From: Aequorivita iocasae | GTDB taxonomy: Bacteria; Bacteroidota; Bacteroidia; Flavobacteriales; Flavobacteriaceae | NCBI RefSeq assembly: GCF_016757735.1 | Contig: NZ_CP068439.1 | Location: forward strand, 2,630,001-2,694,000 | DNA: 64,000 nucleotides | Reading direction: 5' to 3' | Shown: positions 17,582-26,538 of the stretch, in pieces | Numbering within the stretch: position 1 is the stretch's first letter | Layout: each line of letters begins with the position of its first letter | The notes under the pieces: generated by a model | Told to the model about the DNA's origin: nothing | Seen by the model: the letters and a program-made list of their open reading frames with translations, nothing else | Database searches by the model: none | Position numbers and translations under genes: made by a program

Positions 17582-17751
17582 GCCTACATTAATACTAATT
17601 TTTGGTAAACTCAACAGGAATTCTTTAAAAAGGGTGAGTTGAAGTTGTAAAAGCGAGCCGTCTTTGAGCGGATACTTGACCAGCTTGTTAGCCCTAAACA
17701 TTCATTTTAAGGAGTTTATTCAAAATAAATATATTGATGTAGGCTTTTTTT
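17582..17751 (+). ncRNA. ssrS: Probable 6S RNA (SsrS)
   Basis: This 217-base gap between zapA and rny has no ORF but a clear RNA fold. GCCTACATTAAT (17582-17593) pairs with ATTGATGTAGGC (17733-17744), with one G-U pair, and is followed by seven T bases, forming the closing stem and terminator of a rod-like RNA of about 165 nt. A second stem, AACTCA (17608-17613) with TGAGTT (17635-17640), is visible inside. Size, terminal helix and position after zapA match 6S RNA, which binds RNA polymerase holoenzyme. Central-bubble identity is not proved by eye. Confidence 0.7.
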
Positions 17752-17772
17752 ATACATATAATTCAACTAAAA

Positions 17773-19335
17773 ATGGACATCATAACTATTGTAATTAGCG
17801 CCATAGTTGGTATTGCGATTGGTTTTTTTATTGCAAAAATACTCGAGCGCAATAACGCCTCCCAACTTATAATAAGAGCAAAAAAGAGCGCATCCTCAAT
17901 ACTGAAAGAGGCAAAATCAGAAGCCGAAACCATAAAAAAGGATAAAATTCTTCAGGCTAAAGAGAAGTTTTTGGAACTGAAGTCAGAGCACGAAAAAGTA
18001 ATCCTTAACCGTGATAAAAAGATTTCAGAAGCAGAAAAAAGAACACGCGATAAAGAATCACAAGCTTCCAGCGAACTTGCAAAATTGAAAAAATTAAATG
18101 CTGAGCTTGAAGAAAAAAAGACCGATTATGACGAGAGAATTTCCTTACTCGACAAAAAGCAGAGCGAAGTAGAAAAGCTTCACCGAAGTCAAGTGGAACA
18201 GTTGGAGGTAATTAGCAGTCTTTCTGCTGAAGATGCAAAGGCGCAACTGATGGAAAGCTTGAAAGACGAAGCCAAGACGCAGGCAATGGCATATGTTCAA
18301 TCTTCCATGGAAGAAGCAAAAATGACTGCCCAGCAAGAGGCCAAAAAAATTATAATCAATACCATTCAGCGTATAGGAACGGAAGAAGCAGTGGAAAACT
18401 GTGTATCTGTGTTCAATCTTGAAAGCGATGATGTAAAAGGTAGAATTATTGGACGTGAAGGTAGAAACATCCGCGCCATTGAAGCTGCCACGGGCGTGGA
18501 GATTATTGTTGACGATACACCAGAGGCTATCATTCTTTCCTGTTTTGATTCCGTGAGAAGGGAAATTGCGCGATTATCACTTCACAAATTGGTTACCGAT
18601 GGGCGTATTCACCCGGCACGTATTGAAGAGGTGGTTCAAAAAACCACCAAACAAATTGAAGAGGAGATTATTGAAGTGGGAAAAAGAACCGTTATCGATT
18701 TGGGAATACACGGTCTGCACCCCGAACTTATAAAAGCCGTGGGACGTATGAAATATCGATCTTCTTACGGTCAAAATCTTTTGCACCACTCGCGCGAAGT
18801 GGCAAGACTTTGTGGTGTAATGGCTGCGGAGCTTGGACTGAACGCCAAATTGGCAAAACGGGCTGGATTGTTGCACGATATTGGAAAAGTTCCTGAAACG
18901 GAAACTGAAATGCCACACGCACTTTTAGGAATGCAATGGGCCGAAAAGTATGGAGAAAAACCAGAGGTTTGCAATGCAATTGGAGCCCACCACGATGAAA
19001 TTGAAATGACCGGATTGCTCTCTCCAATTGTTCAAGTTTGCGATGCTATCAGCGGTGCAAGACCGGGTGCAAGACGCCAAGTGCTGGATAGTTATATTCA
19101 GCGGTTGAAAGATTTGGAAGATATTGCTTTCGGATTTGGTGGCGTAAATAAAGCATATGCAATCCAAGCAGGGCGAGAGCTTCGTGTAATGGTTGAAAGT
19201 GAAAAAGTGAGTGATGAAAAGGCAGCCCAGCTTTCTTTTGAAATTTCACAAAAAATCCAAACAGACCTGACCTATCCTGGACAGGTGAAAGTCACTGTTA
19301 TTCGCGAAACACGTGCTGTGAACATTGCAAAATAA
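17773..19335 (+). CDS. rny: Ribonuclease Y
   Basis: 520 residues. N-terminal membrane helix (about 4-24), a long coiled coil (30-200), a KH RNA-binding domain ([19 protein letters not shown]) and an HD phosphohydrolase domain ([19 protein letters not shown]). RNase Y is a membrane-attached endonuclease starting mRNA decay. All domains are complete. It follows the 6S RNA and is closed by its own terminator. Confidence 0.95.
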   Translation: MDIITIVISAIVGIAIGFFIAKILERNNASQLIIRAKKSASSILKEAKSEAETIKKDKILQAKEKFLELKSEHEKVILNRDKKISEAEKRTRDKESQASSELAKLKKLNAELEEKKTDYDERISLLDKKQSEVEKLHRSQVEQLEVISSLSAEDAKAQLMESLKDEAKTQAMAYVQSSMEEAKMTAQQEAKKIIINTIQRIGTEEAVENCVSVFNLESDDVKGRIIGREGRNIRAIEAATGVEIIVDDTPEAIILSCFDSVRREIARLSLHKLVTDGRIHPARIEEVVQKTTKQIEEEIIEVGKRTVIDLGIHGLHPELIKAVGRMKYRSSYGQNLLHHSREVARLCGVMAAELGLNAKLAKRAGLLHDIGKVPETETEMPHALLGMQWAEKYGEKPEVCNAIGAHHDEIEMTGLLSPIVQVCDAISGARPGARRQVLDSYIQRLKDLEDIAFGFGGVNKAYAIQAGRELRVMVESEKVSDEKAAQLSFEISQKIQTDLTYPGQVKVTVIRETRAVNIAK

Positions 19336-19351
19336 GACCAAGTATAGAAAT

Positions 19352-19381
19352 AAAAAAAAGCTCCAAATGGAGCTTTTTTTA
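19352..19381. terminator. Terminator after rny
   Basis: AGCTCC (19359-19364) with GGAGCT (19369-19374), AAAT loop, flanked by A and T runs; usable from both sides, as the aldo/keto reductase gene converges here. Confidence 0.88.
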
Positions 19382-19404
19382 TTTCTATTATTCAGGAAAT
19401 TAGA

Positions 19405-20412
19405 TTATTTAAAAACATTCTTTACAGTATCAATACCTTTTTTGATACTTTCAACAATAGGAGAATTTTCATCATAAATATCTTCATAACCCTTACTAGG
19501 TTCCTCAAAAAAATTTCCTGTTATAAATCGATAATGCTCGTCCAATTTGGCAATTGCCTTCATATCTGAATCTTCTAGTTCTATAGAGGCCGCTTTAAAA
19601 TTTTCCTCTATGTGCTCCTTACTGGTTGATTTGGGGATTGCAGCGTTCCCGCGATGCGCATGCCAACTTATCAGAATTTGTCCGGCAGAGGCATTGTGTT
19701 TTCTTGCAATTTCTTTAATTGTTTTTATTTCCAAAAGATTGGGTTCGTCTTTTCCTTTCATGGCATCAGATCGATCTCCAGAACCCAAGGGGGAATAGGC
19801 GGTAATATGTATGTTTTCTGATTTGCAATATTTTAAAAGATCATCCTGTTGAAGCAGGGGATGAAGCTCCACTTGGTTCATTTCAGGCTTAATGGTCGCT
19901 TGGGCGATCAGATCTTTTAATTTTATATCACTGAAGTTGGAAACCCCAATGTGGCGTGCAAGGCCATCTTTCTTAGCTTTCTCCATCTGTTTCCAAGTTT
20001 CAATTATTGGCGCTTCCTCAGGAGTTAAGTAATCCTCAGGTTTTTTAGGAAATTCAACGCCATGTCTAAAAGCTACTGGCCAATGGATTAAAAATAAATC
20101 TAAATAATCGAGTTTAAGTTTCTTAAGGGATTCTTCCAAAGCGGGTCTTACCTGTCCTTCGGCATGCGAATCGTTCCAGAGTTTTGAGGTGATGAAAATG
20201 TCTTCACGAAATATTTCACCTTCGTCGAATATTTCAGAGAGCGCTTCACCTATCTCCTCTTCATTGCCGTAGGCGGCTGCGGTATCTATATGGCGGTACC
20301 CTGCGTGAATTGCATCTTTCACCGCCTTTTTAACTTTGCTGCCAGTGGATTTCCATGTTCCCAGCCCTATAGCGTGCATTTTATCTCCGTTGCTAAATTC
20401 TAATGTTTTCAT
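19405..20412 (-). CDS. Aldo/keto reductase
   Basis: 335 residues with a TIM-barrel NADPH-dependent reductase pattern: HIDTAAAYGNEEEIG (catalytic Asp and Tyr), ITSKLW (Lys), LFLIHWPV (His) and IGVSNFS. These reduce carbonyls to alcohols. The C-terminal segment (YDENSPIVESIKKGIDTVKNVFK) extends beyond a minimal family member. Substrate cannot be assigned. Single gene. Confidence 0.9.
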   Translation of the reverse strand: MKTLEFSNGDKMHAIGLGTWKSTGSKVKKAVKDAIHAGYRHIDTAAAYGNEEEIGEALSEIFDEGEIFREDIFITSKLWNDSHAEGQVRPALEESLKKLKLDYLDLFLIHWPVAFRHGVEFPKKPEDYLTPEEAPIIETWKQMEKAKKDGLARHIGVSNFSDIKLKDLIAQATIKPEMNQVELHPLLQQDDLLKYCKSENIHITAYSPLGSGDRSDAMKGKDEPNLLEIKTIKEIARKHNASAGQILISWHAHRGNAAIPKSTSKEHIEENFKAASIELEDSDMKAIAKLDEHYRFITGNFFEEPSKGYEDIYDENSPIVESIKKGIDTVKNVFK

Positions 20413-20534
20413 TTTTTGTTTGATTTAGTTTTTCTTTTCAAAATACAAAAGGACAGTTGTAATTTGAAAGATTTGGGAAAGTTTAGGTTTTTTTTAACCA
20501 AGGCGAAACTTTAACCCATTGTTTTGTGCCTTAA

Positions 20535-20551
20535 TGAAGTGTTGCACTTCA
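20535..20551 (-). terminator. Hairpin downstream of xerD
   Basis: TGAAGTG (20535-20541) and CACTTCA (20545-20551) form a perfect 7-bp stem with a TTG loop, ending 2 bases from the xerD stop. There is no T tract on the minus strand, so it is a weak or processing hairpin rather than a classic terminator. Confidence 0.4.
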
Positions 20552-20553
20552 AC

Positions 20554-21450
20554 TTATTTTCTTGGATGGTACCGATTGATGATTTCTGTCAAATGCGTTC
20601 GGTCTATATGGGTATATATTTCAGTAGTGGTAATGCTTTCATGGCCCAGCATTTCTTGTATGGCACGAAGATCGGCACCATTTTCTAGAAGATGCGTGGC
20701 AAAAGAATGCCGAAAGGTATGCGGGCTTATCGTTTTCCGGATTCCTGCTTTTTCAGCCAAACGTTTTACAATAGTGAATATCATGGCGCGGGTCAACGGT
20801 CTGCCATGCTGGTTTAGGAAAAGCGTATCCTTGGCGGCGGCATCAATTTCTTGATGTACCCTTACTTCCTTTCTATAAATAGTGATATATTTTTCGGTCG
20901 TTGTACCAATGGGAACTAAACGCTGCTTATCGCCTTTTCCCGTTACTTTAATAAATCCTTCATCAAAAAACAGATCGGAAATCTTTAGGTTGGTAAGCTC
21001 TGAAACGCGTAGGCCACAGCCATAAAGAGTTTCAAGAATTGCGCGGTTACGCTCGCCATGTTTGTTGCTTAAATCTATGGCATTTATAAGGGCGTCAATT
21101 TCATCAACAGCCAATGTATCCGGAAGCTTTCTTCCCAGTTTTGGGGATTCAATGAGTTCCAAAGGATTTGTTTTTCGATAATCTTCAAAGATTAGGTAAT
21201 TAAAAAATCCTTTCAAACCAGAAATAAGCCTGCTTTGGGAGCGTGGGTTTACTTTTTTTGCGATCTCATAAATAAATTGCTGTAACGTTTCTTCAGAAAT
21301 AAAAACTGGGGAGGTGTTTACTTGATTGGTTTCCAACCACTGTATCAGTTTTTTTACATCCAGCGAATAATTTATAATGGAATTTTCAGAAAGCCCACGT
21401 TCCAAACGCAAGTAGTTTTGATAATCCTTTAAACTCTGTTGCCACTTCAT
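20554..21450 (-). CDS. xerD: Tyrosine recombinase XerD
   Basis: 298 residues. N-terminal SAM-like core-binding domain (about 1-95) and a catalytic domain with the full set Arg148, Lys172, His244, Arg247, His270 and the nucleophile Tyr279. Length and spacing fit the housekeeping XerD that resolves chromosome dimers at dif with a partner XerC. No phage or integron genes are nearby, so it is not a mobile-element integrase. Divergent from a cluster of porin-like genes. Confidence 0.9.
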   Translation of the reverse strand: MKWQQSLKDYQNYLRLERGLSENSIINYSLDVKKLIQWLETNQVNTSPVFISEETLQQFIYEIAKKVNPRSQSRLISGLKGFFNYLIFEDYRKTNPLELIESPKLGRKLPDTLAVDEIDALINAIDLSNKHGERNRAILETLYGCGLRVSELTNLKISDLFFDEGFIKVTGKGDKQRLVPIGTTTEKYITIYRKEVRVHQEIDAAAKDTLFLNQHGRPLTRAMIFTIVKRLAEKAGIRKTISPHTFRHSFATHLLENGADLRAIQEMLGHESITTTEIYTHIDRTHLTEIINRYHPRK

Positions 21451-21520
21451 ACTGCTATATTACCACTAAAAACAATAGTTAACAAAAAACTAAATGTATT
21501 TTAGGGCATAAGATTAAAGG

Positions 21521-21528
21521 TATCTTTG
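21521..21528 (+). promoter_or_regulatory. -7 element of porin-like gene 1
   Basis: TATCTTTG, exact TAnnTTTG, 31 bases before the ATG at 21560. Confidence 0.6.
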
Positions 21529-21559
21529 TGTTTTAATAAAAACTTTAAAATCCAAATTT

Positions 21560-22105
21560 ATGAGAAATTTAATTGTAGCAGTTATTACATTATTTATTGG
21601 AACCACAACTTTTTCACAGGAAATTGACTTAGGGATTAAAGCCGGGGCCAACTTTGCAAATATCACGGATGCTTCAGGACTATCCAATAAAACTGGTTTT
21701 CAGGCAGGTATTTTTGCAGGGATAAAGTTTACCGATAAAGTGGGTATTCAAGCTGATTTGCTCTACTCCCAGCAAGGAGCTGAATTTGATGCTGGTGAAT
21801 TTGACCTAACATATGTGAATGTGCCTGTGGTACTTAAATACTATTTAGTGCAAGGCCTAAACATTCAAGCGGGGCCGCAGTTTGGTTTTATTGTTGATGA
21901 TGAAATAAAAACAGTATTTGGTGATATTGAAGAATCAATAGAGGCCGAAAAAACGGATGTTTCTGGAATAGTAGGGGCAGGGTATGATTTTCCTTTTGGG
22001 GTGCGTTTGGATGCTCGCTACAATTTTGGATTGACCAAAGTTGTTGATGGTAGCGACAGTAAAAACAGTGTTTTCTCTGTGGCATTGGGGTATTCGTTTC
22101 TTTAA
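21560..22105 (+). CDS. Porin-like outer membrane beta-barrel protein, copy 1
   Basis: 181 residues: signal peptide (cleaved after TTTFSQ), then beta strands of an eight-stranded barrel (IDLGIKAGANFANI, KVGIQADLLYSQQGAEF, LDARYNFGL) and a C-terminal aromatic strand SVALGYSFL, the signal for barrel insertion by the BAM complex. It is first of four similar genes in a row between xerD and aroQ. Identity to the next two copies is moderate. Ligand or channel function unknown. Confidence 0.8.
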   Translation: MRNLIVAVITLFIGTTTFSQEIDLGIKAGANFANITDASGLSNKTGFQAGIFAGIKFTDKVGIQADLLYSQQGAEFDAGEFDLTYVNVPVVLKYYLVQGLNIQAGPQFGFIVDDEIKTVFGDIEESIEAEKTDVSGIVGAGYDFPFGVRLDARYNFGLTKVVDGSDSKNSVFSVALGYSFL

Positions 22106-22136
22106 AAAAAAATATTTTAAAATTTAGAAAATTTAA

Positions 22137-22160
22137 GCCACCTATTTAGGTGGCTTTTTT
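22137..22160 (+). terminator. Terminator after porin-like gene 1
   Basis: GCCACCT (22137-22143) with AGGTGGC (22148-22154) and six T bases. Confidence 0.88.
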
Positions 22161-22212
22161 AGTATATTTTTTTATTAAAAAAATATATTGAATCAATTAA
22201 GTGATTTTTTTT

Positions 22213-22220
22213 TATCTTCG
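22213..22220 (+). promoter_or_regulatory. -7 element of porin-like gene 2
   Basis: TATCTTCG, one mismatch to TAnnTTTG, 34 bases before the ATG at 22255. It shares TATCTT with the elements of copies 1 and 3. Confidence 0.45.
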
Positions 22221-22254
22221 ACTTTATTAACTAACATTTTAAAACAATTTAATT

Positions 22255-22842
22255 ATGAAAAAAATTTTACTTTTTACAGCATTTGCAATTTTTGCATTTG
22301 TGAACTCACATGCGCAAGGAGAGTTTAGAATTGGTTTTAAAGCCGGTGTTAACGTTGCTTCAATAGGAGGGGATGATACGTTCGGAATTGGCAGCTTCGG
22401 TTCACGGACTGGATTTCACGTTGGTGCTCTTGTAGAAATACCAATAAATGAAAAATTTTCCGTTCAACCAGAACTTTTGTATTCAGCAAAAGGTAGTAAT
22501 TATGATTTTTCTTCTGGGGATACCGATATTAAATTAGACTATATCGATGTGCCAATTTTAGCTAAATATCATATAATACAGGGGTTAAGCGCTGAATTAG
22601 GTCCAGTAATTGGAGTTTTGGTCAAAGCCGATGCTGATAATGGGGATGAAACTGAAGATATTAAGGAATTTTATAAATCAACAGATATTGGTATTGGTAT
22701 TGGAGCCTCTTATAGACTTCCAATGGGAGTTTTCTTTAGTTTGCGTTACAACAAAGGATTGACCGACATAAATGACAATCCTGATACGAATGCAAAAAAC
22801 CAAAACAACGTGTTCCAGGTTTCTGCTGGCTACTCGTTCTAA
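22255..22842 (+). CDS. Porin-like outer membrane beta-barrel protein, copy 2
   Basis: 195 residues, signal peptide cut after NSHAQ, then strands closely matching copy 3 (RIGFKAGVNVASIGGD, EKFSVQPELLYSAKG, KLDYIDVPILAKYHIIQGLS) and a C-terminal FQVSAGYSF barrel strand. A predicted eight-stranded outer-membrane barrel. It has its own promoter and terminator, so the copies are separate transcription units. Compared with copy 1 it has a longer extracellular loop near residues 120-140 (KADADNGDETEDIKEFYK). Function unknown. Confidence 0.8.
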   Translation: MKKILLFTAFAIFAFVNSHAQGEFRIGFKAGVNVASIGGDDTFGIGSFGSRTGFHVGALVEIPINEKFSVQPELLYSAKGSNYDFSSGDTDIKLDYIDVPILAKYHIIQGLSAELGPVIGVLVKADADNGDETEDIKEFYKSTDIGIGIGASYRLPMGVFFSLRYNKGLTDINDNPDTNAKNQNNVFQVSAGYSF

Positions 22843-22863
22843 ATTTCGAATTTTCCATTTTAA

Positions 22864-22892
22864 AAAGCAGGGCAAGGTTCCTGCTTTTTTTA
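22864..22892 (+). terminator. Terminator after porin-like gene 2
   Basis: AGCAGG (22866-22871) with CCTGCT (22880-22885), followed by a run of seven T bases. Confidence 0.8.
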
Positions 22893-22929
22893 TTTATGGT
22901 CTGTTTTGTTTGTTTTTTTAAATTTCAGC

Positions 22930-22937
22930 TATCTTTA
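22930..22937 (+). promoter_or_regulatory. -7 element of porin-like gene 3
   Basis: TATCTTTA, one mismatch to TAnnTTTG, 27 bases before the ATG at 22965. Same TATCTT core as copies 1 and 2. Confidence 0.45.
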
Positions 22938-22964
22938 ATGAGATAACCTTTAAAATCTTTAATT

Positions 22965-23612
22965 ATGAAAAAACTCTTACTTTTTGTGGCAATTGCCGTA
23001 ATGACTATTAGCAATGCCCAATCCCAGGAATTGCGGATAGGTGCAAAGGCTGGTGTGAATTTCGCCTCGGTAGGCGGGGACTTTACAGATAATTATGATG
23101 GGCGTACAAGCTTTCACATAGGTGGTTTGGTTGAAATTCCCATTTCCGAAAAATTTTCCATTCAACCTGAACTTTTATATTCCGGACAAGGTGCAAAATC
23201 TGAATATGATAACAGTTTTGGAGATAGTTTGGTAATCGGGAAGGAAAAATTAAAATTGGATTATATAAATATTCCCATTATGGCGAAATATTATATTATT
23301 GAAGGTTTGAGTGTGGAGGCGGGCCCACAATTTGGAATTTTAGTTTCTGCAAAAAATGAATACGAGGAGTCCGGCTTTAGAGGAGATATATCCGGGGAGG
23401 AAGATGTAAAGGATTTTTATAATACGTTAGATATTGGCTTTGGATTGGGTACATCTTATCGATTGAACAACGGGGTATTTTTCAGTGCCCGCTATGTGAT
23501 TGGTCTAACAGATATTACTGATGATGGCGATGTCGATTTTGGATCTTTTGATATTGATGGTTATAAACAGCGCAATGGCCTATTGCAACTTTCAGCGGGA
23601 TTCTCTTTTTAG
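22965..23612 (+). CDS. Porin-like outer membrane beta-barrel protein, copy 3
   Basis: 215 residues, signal peptide cut after NAQSQ, barrel strands RIGAKAGVNFASVGGDF, EKFSIQPELLYSGQGA, KLDYINIPIMAKYYIIEGLS and C-terminal LQLSAGFSF. Very close in layout to copy 2, with extended loops around residues 70-90 and 125-145. These loops are the most variable parts between copies, as expected for surface-exposed regions. It is probably the product of tandem duplication with copy 2. Function unknown. Confidence 0.8.
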   Translation: MKKLLLFVAIAVMTISNAQSQELRIGAKAGVNFASVGGDFTDNYDGRTSFHIGGLVEIPISEKFSIQPELLYSGQGAKSEYDNSFGDSLVIGKEKLKLDYINIPIMAKYYIIEGLSVEAGPQFGILVSAKNEYEESGFRGDISGEEDVKDFYNTLDIGFGLGTSYRLNNGVFFSARYVIGLTDITDDGDVDFGSFDIDGYKQRNGLLQLSAGFSF

Positions 23613-23633
23613 ATTAGAATCATATCGATATAT

Positions 23634-23664
23634 AAAAGCAGGATCTATATTCCTGCTTTTTTTA
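23634..23664 (+). terminator. Terminator after porin-like gene 3
   Basis: AAAAGCAGGA (23634-23643) with TCCTGCTTTT (23651-23660) and further T bases. The AGCAGG stem is the same as after copy 2, which supports duplication of the whole unit. Confidence 0.88.
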
Positions 23665-23670
23665 TTTTGA

Positions 23671-23678
23671 TATATTTG
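23671..23678 (+). promoter_or_regulatory. -7 element of porin-like gene 4
   Basis: TATATTTG, exact TAnnTTTG, 19 bases before the ATG at 23697. The position supports that ATG over the upstream in-frame start at 23667, which lies before the promoter. Confidence 0.6.
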
Positions 23679-23696
23679 CGACCCATAAACCACACT

Positions 23697-24284
23697 ATGA
23701 AACTAAACCTACTTTTTATTCTATTCTTTATTTACTCAACCGCATTAATCGCCCAGACAAAAAAGTTTGAGGTAGGTCCTGTAATTGCCGTAGAGTTCCC
23801 ATTTGCAACCAATGGCAATGATACTGATTTGGAATATGACTATTCCGTAAGACCTTCCGTAGGTGCAGCATTTAAAATTTCTTTTTCTGAAAAATTAAAA
23901 CTGCAACCCGAACTGACTTTTCAGCTTCGGGAAGTAAAAGTGTATAGAAAAGGTAGTGATAATGCTTTACTGCGAAATTCTCCTGTATATATTGTAATTC
24001 CCGTATATGCAAATTATGCAATCAATGAAAAGTTTAGTTTGCTTTTTGGACCACGACTTGGGGTTGACCTTACATTTAGTGCTAGCTATAGTACAGGCTC
24101 AAACGGCACGTATAGCGAAACAACAGGTGAGAGTCCTGAGTTTGCTGGTGTGTTTGGGTTTCAATACACAACTCCCATCAATTTGTTCCTAAACGTAAAA
24201 GGAGTGTATGCTTTTACGAATCCCGATTATTCCGATGATATAAATGAAGGGGCAATAATGATAGGTGCCGGGTGGTTTTTTTAA
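23697..24284 (+). CDS. Porin-like outer membrane beta-barrel protein, copy 4 (divergent)
   Basis: 195 residues from ATG 23697 (MKLNLLFILFFIYSTALIAQ signal peptide). Barrel strands such as KLKLQPELTFQLREVKVY and KFSLLFGPRLGVDL and a C-terminal GAGWFF. It shares the EKLKLQPEL region with copies 2 and 3 but is the most divergent member, lacking their GVNxAS start. Last of the four genes before aroQ. Function unknown; the shared signature supports common descent. Confidence 0.75.
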   Translation: MKLNLLFILFFIYSTALIAQTKKFEVGPVIAVEFPFATNGNDTDLEYDYSVRPSVGAAFKISFSEKLKLQPELTFQLREVKVYRKGSDNALLRNSPVYIVIPVYANYAINEKFSLLFGPRLGVDLTFSASYSTGSNGTYSETTGESPEFAGVFGFQYTTPINLFLNVKGVYAFTNPDYSDDINEGAIMIGAGWFF

Positions 24285-24313
24285 GTCTTACCAAAACTCT
24301 TTGTTTAAAGCGC

Positions 24314-24321
24314 TATATTTG
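24314..24321 (+). promoter_or_regulatory. -7 element of aroQ
   Basis: TATATTTG, exact TAnnTTTG, 36 bases before the aroQ ATG. Confidence 0.6.
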
Positions 24322-24357
24322 AAATGGTAAGTTTCTTTCTTTAAAAAAAAATAATAA

Positions 24358-24774
24358 ATGAAAATCGTCATAATAAACGGCCCAAACCTAAACCTGCTCG
24401 GTAAACGCGAGAACGATATTTACGGCAACGAAACGTTCAATGATTTTTTTGAAAAGCTACAGAAAAGATATGCAAACCAAGAAATCTCTTATTTTCAATC
24501 CAACATTGAAGGGGAATTGATTGATAAAATACAGGAAGTAGGTTATACGTACGACGGTATTATTCTAAATGCCGCTGCCTATACGCATACATCCGTAGGA
24601 GTTGCCGATGCCGTGAAGGCGATAACCACGCCCGTTGTGGAAGTACATATATCCAATACTTTTTCAAGGGAAGATTTTAGGCATAAAAGTTATATCTCCC
24701 CAAATGCCAAAGGTGTAATAGTAGGTTTCGGGTTACAGAGTTATGAATTGGCTTTACAGAGTTTTATGAAATAG
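24358..24774 (+). CDS. aroQ: Type II 3-dehydroquinate dehydratase
   Basis: 138 residues, the normal length. NGPNLNLLGKREND at 7-20 carries catalytic Arg17, Tyr22 lies in DIYG, NAAAYTHTS is the substrate loop and EVHISN holds the catalytic His. It converts 3-dehydroquinate to 3-dehydroshikimate in aromatic amino-acid synthesis. The preceding pathway enzyme, aroB, is at 45668 in this window. In many flavobacteria xerD and aroQ are directly divergent neighbours; here four barrel genes sit between them. Confidence 0.93.
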   Translation: MKIVIINGPNLNLLGKRENDIYGNETFNDFFEKLQKRYANQEISYFQSNIEGELIDKIQEVGYTYDGIILNAAAYTHTSVGVADAVKAITTPVVEVHISNTFSREDFRHKSYISPNAKGVIVGFGLQSYELALQSFMK

Positions 24775-24868
24775 TATTGAGTACTTAGAATTGAGTAGTG
24801 AGAATAAAAAAACCGCAATATTGCGGTTTTTTATTTTAAATCACGATAGAGTCTCAATACTCAATACT
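24773..24868. terminator. Bidirectional terminator inside an 11-bp inverted repeat (aroQ/lpdA)
   Basis: The core hairpin AACCGCAA (24811-24818) with TTGCGGTT (24821-24828) has A and T runs and stops both aroQ and lpdA. It is framed by a perfect inverted repeat, AGTATTGAGTA (24773-24783) and TACTCAATACT (24858-24868), and both arms are followed by degenerate copies of TTGAGTA. Confidence 0.85.
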
Positions 24869-24873
24869 CAAAT

Positions 24874-26250
24874 CTATAAGTGAATCACTTCACCATAGGC
24901 ATCCGCAACAGCTTCCATTACCGCTTCGCTCATCGTTGGGTGTGGGTGGATTGCTTTTAGCACTTCGTGGCCCGTTGTTTCCAGTTTTCTTCCCAAAACA
25001 GCCTCAGCGATCATATCGGTAACGCCGGCGCCAATCATGTGGCAGCCTAACCATTCCCCGTATTTGGCATCAAAAATCACTTTTACAAAACCGTCCTTTT
25101 CACCAGAGGCGCTTGCTTTCCCACTTGCGCTGAAAGGAAATTTTCCAACCTTCAGCTCGTACCCAGCATCCTTGGCTTGTTTTTCGGTCATACCAACGCT
25201 TGCAATTTCTGGCGAAGCATAGGTACAACCTGGAATATTTCCGTAATTAATAGGCTCTACGTGAAGGCCTGCAATTTTTTCAACACAGGTAATGCCTTCT
25301 GCCGAGGCCACGTGGGCGAGGGCAGGACCGGGCACAACATCGCCAATGGCGTAATAACCGGGAATGTTGGTTTGGTACCAATCATTAACCATTATTTTTC
25401 CTTTATCGGTAACGATACCAACATCTTCAAGCCCAATATTTTCAAGGTTTGAAGCAATTCCTACTGCCGAAAGAACGATTTCAGCTTCCAGGGTTTCTTC
25501 CCCTTTGGAGGTTTTTACGGTAGCTTTTACCAGCTTTCCCGAGGTATCCAATTTCTCTACGGAAGAATTCGTCATTACTTTTATTCCCGCTTTTTTGAAA
25601 GAACGCTCAAATTGTTTTGAAACGTCTTCATCTTCCAGCGGAACTAGATTTGGCAAAAACTCAACAATTGTTACTTCGGTTCCCATAGAATTGTAGAAAT
25701 GGGCAAACTCAACGCCTATGGCGCCACTGCCCACAACAATCATACTTTTGGGTTGTTTCTTTAGTGTCATTGCCTCACGATAACCAATTACCTTTTTGCC
25801 GTCCTGTTTTAGATTTGGCAATTCGCGTGATCGGGCTCCGGTGGCAATGATTATATGGTCTGCGGAATATTCCTTTCCATCCACGTCAACTTTTTTTCCG
25901 GGTTTTATTTTTCCAAAGCCGTTTATAACTTCAATTTTGTTTTTTTTCATTAAAAACTGAACGCCTTTGCTCATACCTTCGGCAACACCACGGCTTCTTT
26001 CAATTACTTTTCCGAAATCTTTATCAAACTCCTTTACGGTAAGTCCGTAACTGTCTGCGTGTTTTAGATACTCAAAAACTTGGGCACTTTTTAAAAGTGC
26101 TTTGGTGGGAATACAGCCCCAATTTAAACAAACGCCTCCAAGGCTTTCCTTTTCAACAATGGCGGTCTTTAAACCTAATTGTGAAGCCCGTATGGCTGTT
26201 ACATATCCGCCGGGGCCGCTTCCTAAAACTATTACGTCGTATTTACTCAT
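24874..26250 (-). CDS. lpdA: Dihydrolipoyl dehydrogenase
   Basis: 458 residues. FAD-binding GSGPGG (10-15), redox disulfide Cys41-Cys46 in GGVCLNWGCIPTK, NAD-binding GSGAIGVEF and the C-terminal HPHPTMSEA with the catalytic His of the partner subunit. It is the E3 component that reoxidises dihydrolipoamide in 2-oxoacid dehydrogenases or glycine cleavage. No E1/E2 genes are adjacent, so the complex it serves cannot be told from context. Confidence 0.93.
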   Translation of the reverse strand: MSKYDVIVLGSGPGGYVTAIRASQLGLKTAIVEKESLGGVCLNWGCIPTKALLKSAQVFEYLKHADSYGLTVKEFDKDFGKVIERSRGVAEGMSKGVQFLMKKNKIEVINGFGKIKPGKKVDVDGKEYSADHIIIATGARSRELPNLKQDGKKVIGYREAMTLKKQPKSMIVVGSGAIGVEFAHFYNSMGTEVTIVEFLPNLVPLEDEDVSKQFERSFKKAGIKVMTNSSVEKLDTSGKLVKATVKTSKGEETLEAEIVLSAVGIASNLENIGLEDVGIVTDKGKIMVNDWYQTNIPGYYAIGDVVPGPALAHVASAEGITCVEKIAGLHVEPINYGNIPGCTYASPEIASVGMTEKQAKDAGYELKVGKFPFSASGKASASGEKDGFVKVIFDAKYGEWLGCHMIGAGVTDMIAEAVLGRKLETTGHEVLKAIHPHPTMSEAVMEAVADAYGEVIHL

Positions 26251-26538
26251 TATGTAATTTTAAGTGTATTTCTTTTGAAGCAACGAATTTACGAAATACC
26301 AAGGGAATTACTCAATTCATATTTCCTATTTCCAAATAAATTTTCTGGGCTAAGGATGAGTAAAAATCTCCAACCGTAATCAAAGTAGTGCTTTACAGGA
26401 AGTTTAAACATAATATTAAAGCTTACATTTATTTTTTTGATGAAAATTTGCAAAGCCCTATGTGAATGTCGTACATTTAAAATTTGATAGTCAAGTCTCT
26501 CCACTATCAAGTCAAATTTCAAACCTTCGAAATTTGTA

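Noticed and set aside
20554-21450. Possible phage or integron integrase
   Set aside because: Full-length housekeeping XerD features and no attachment site, phage gene or cassette nearby.
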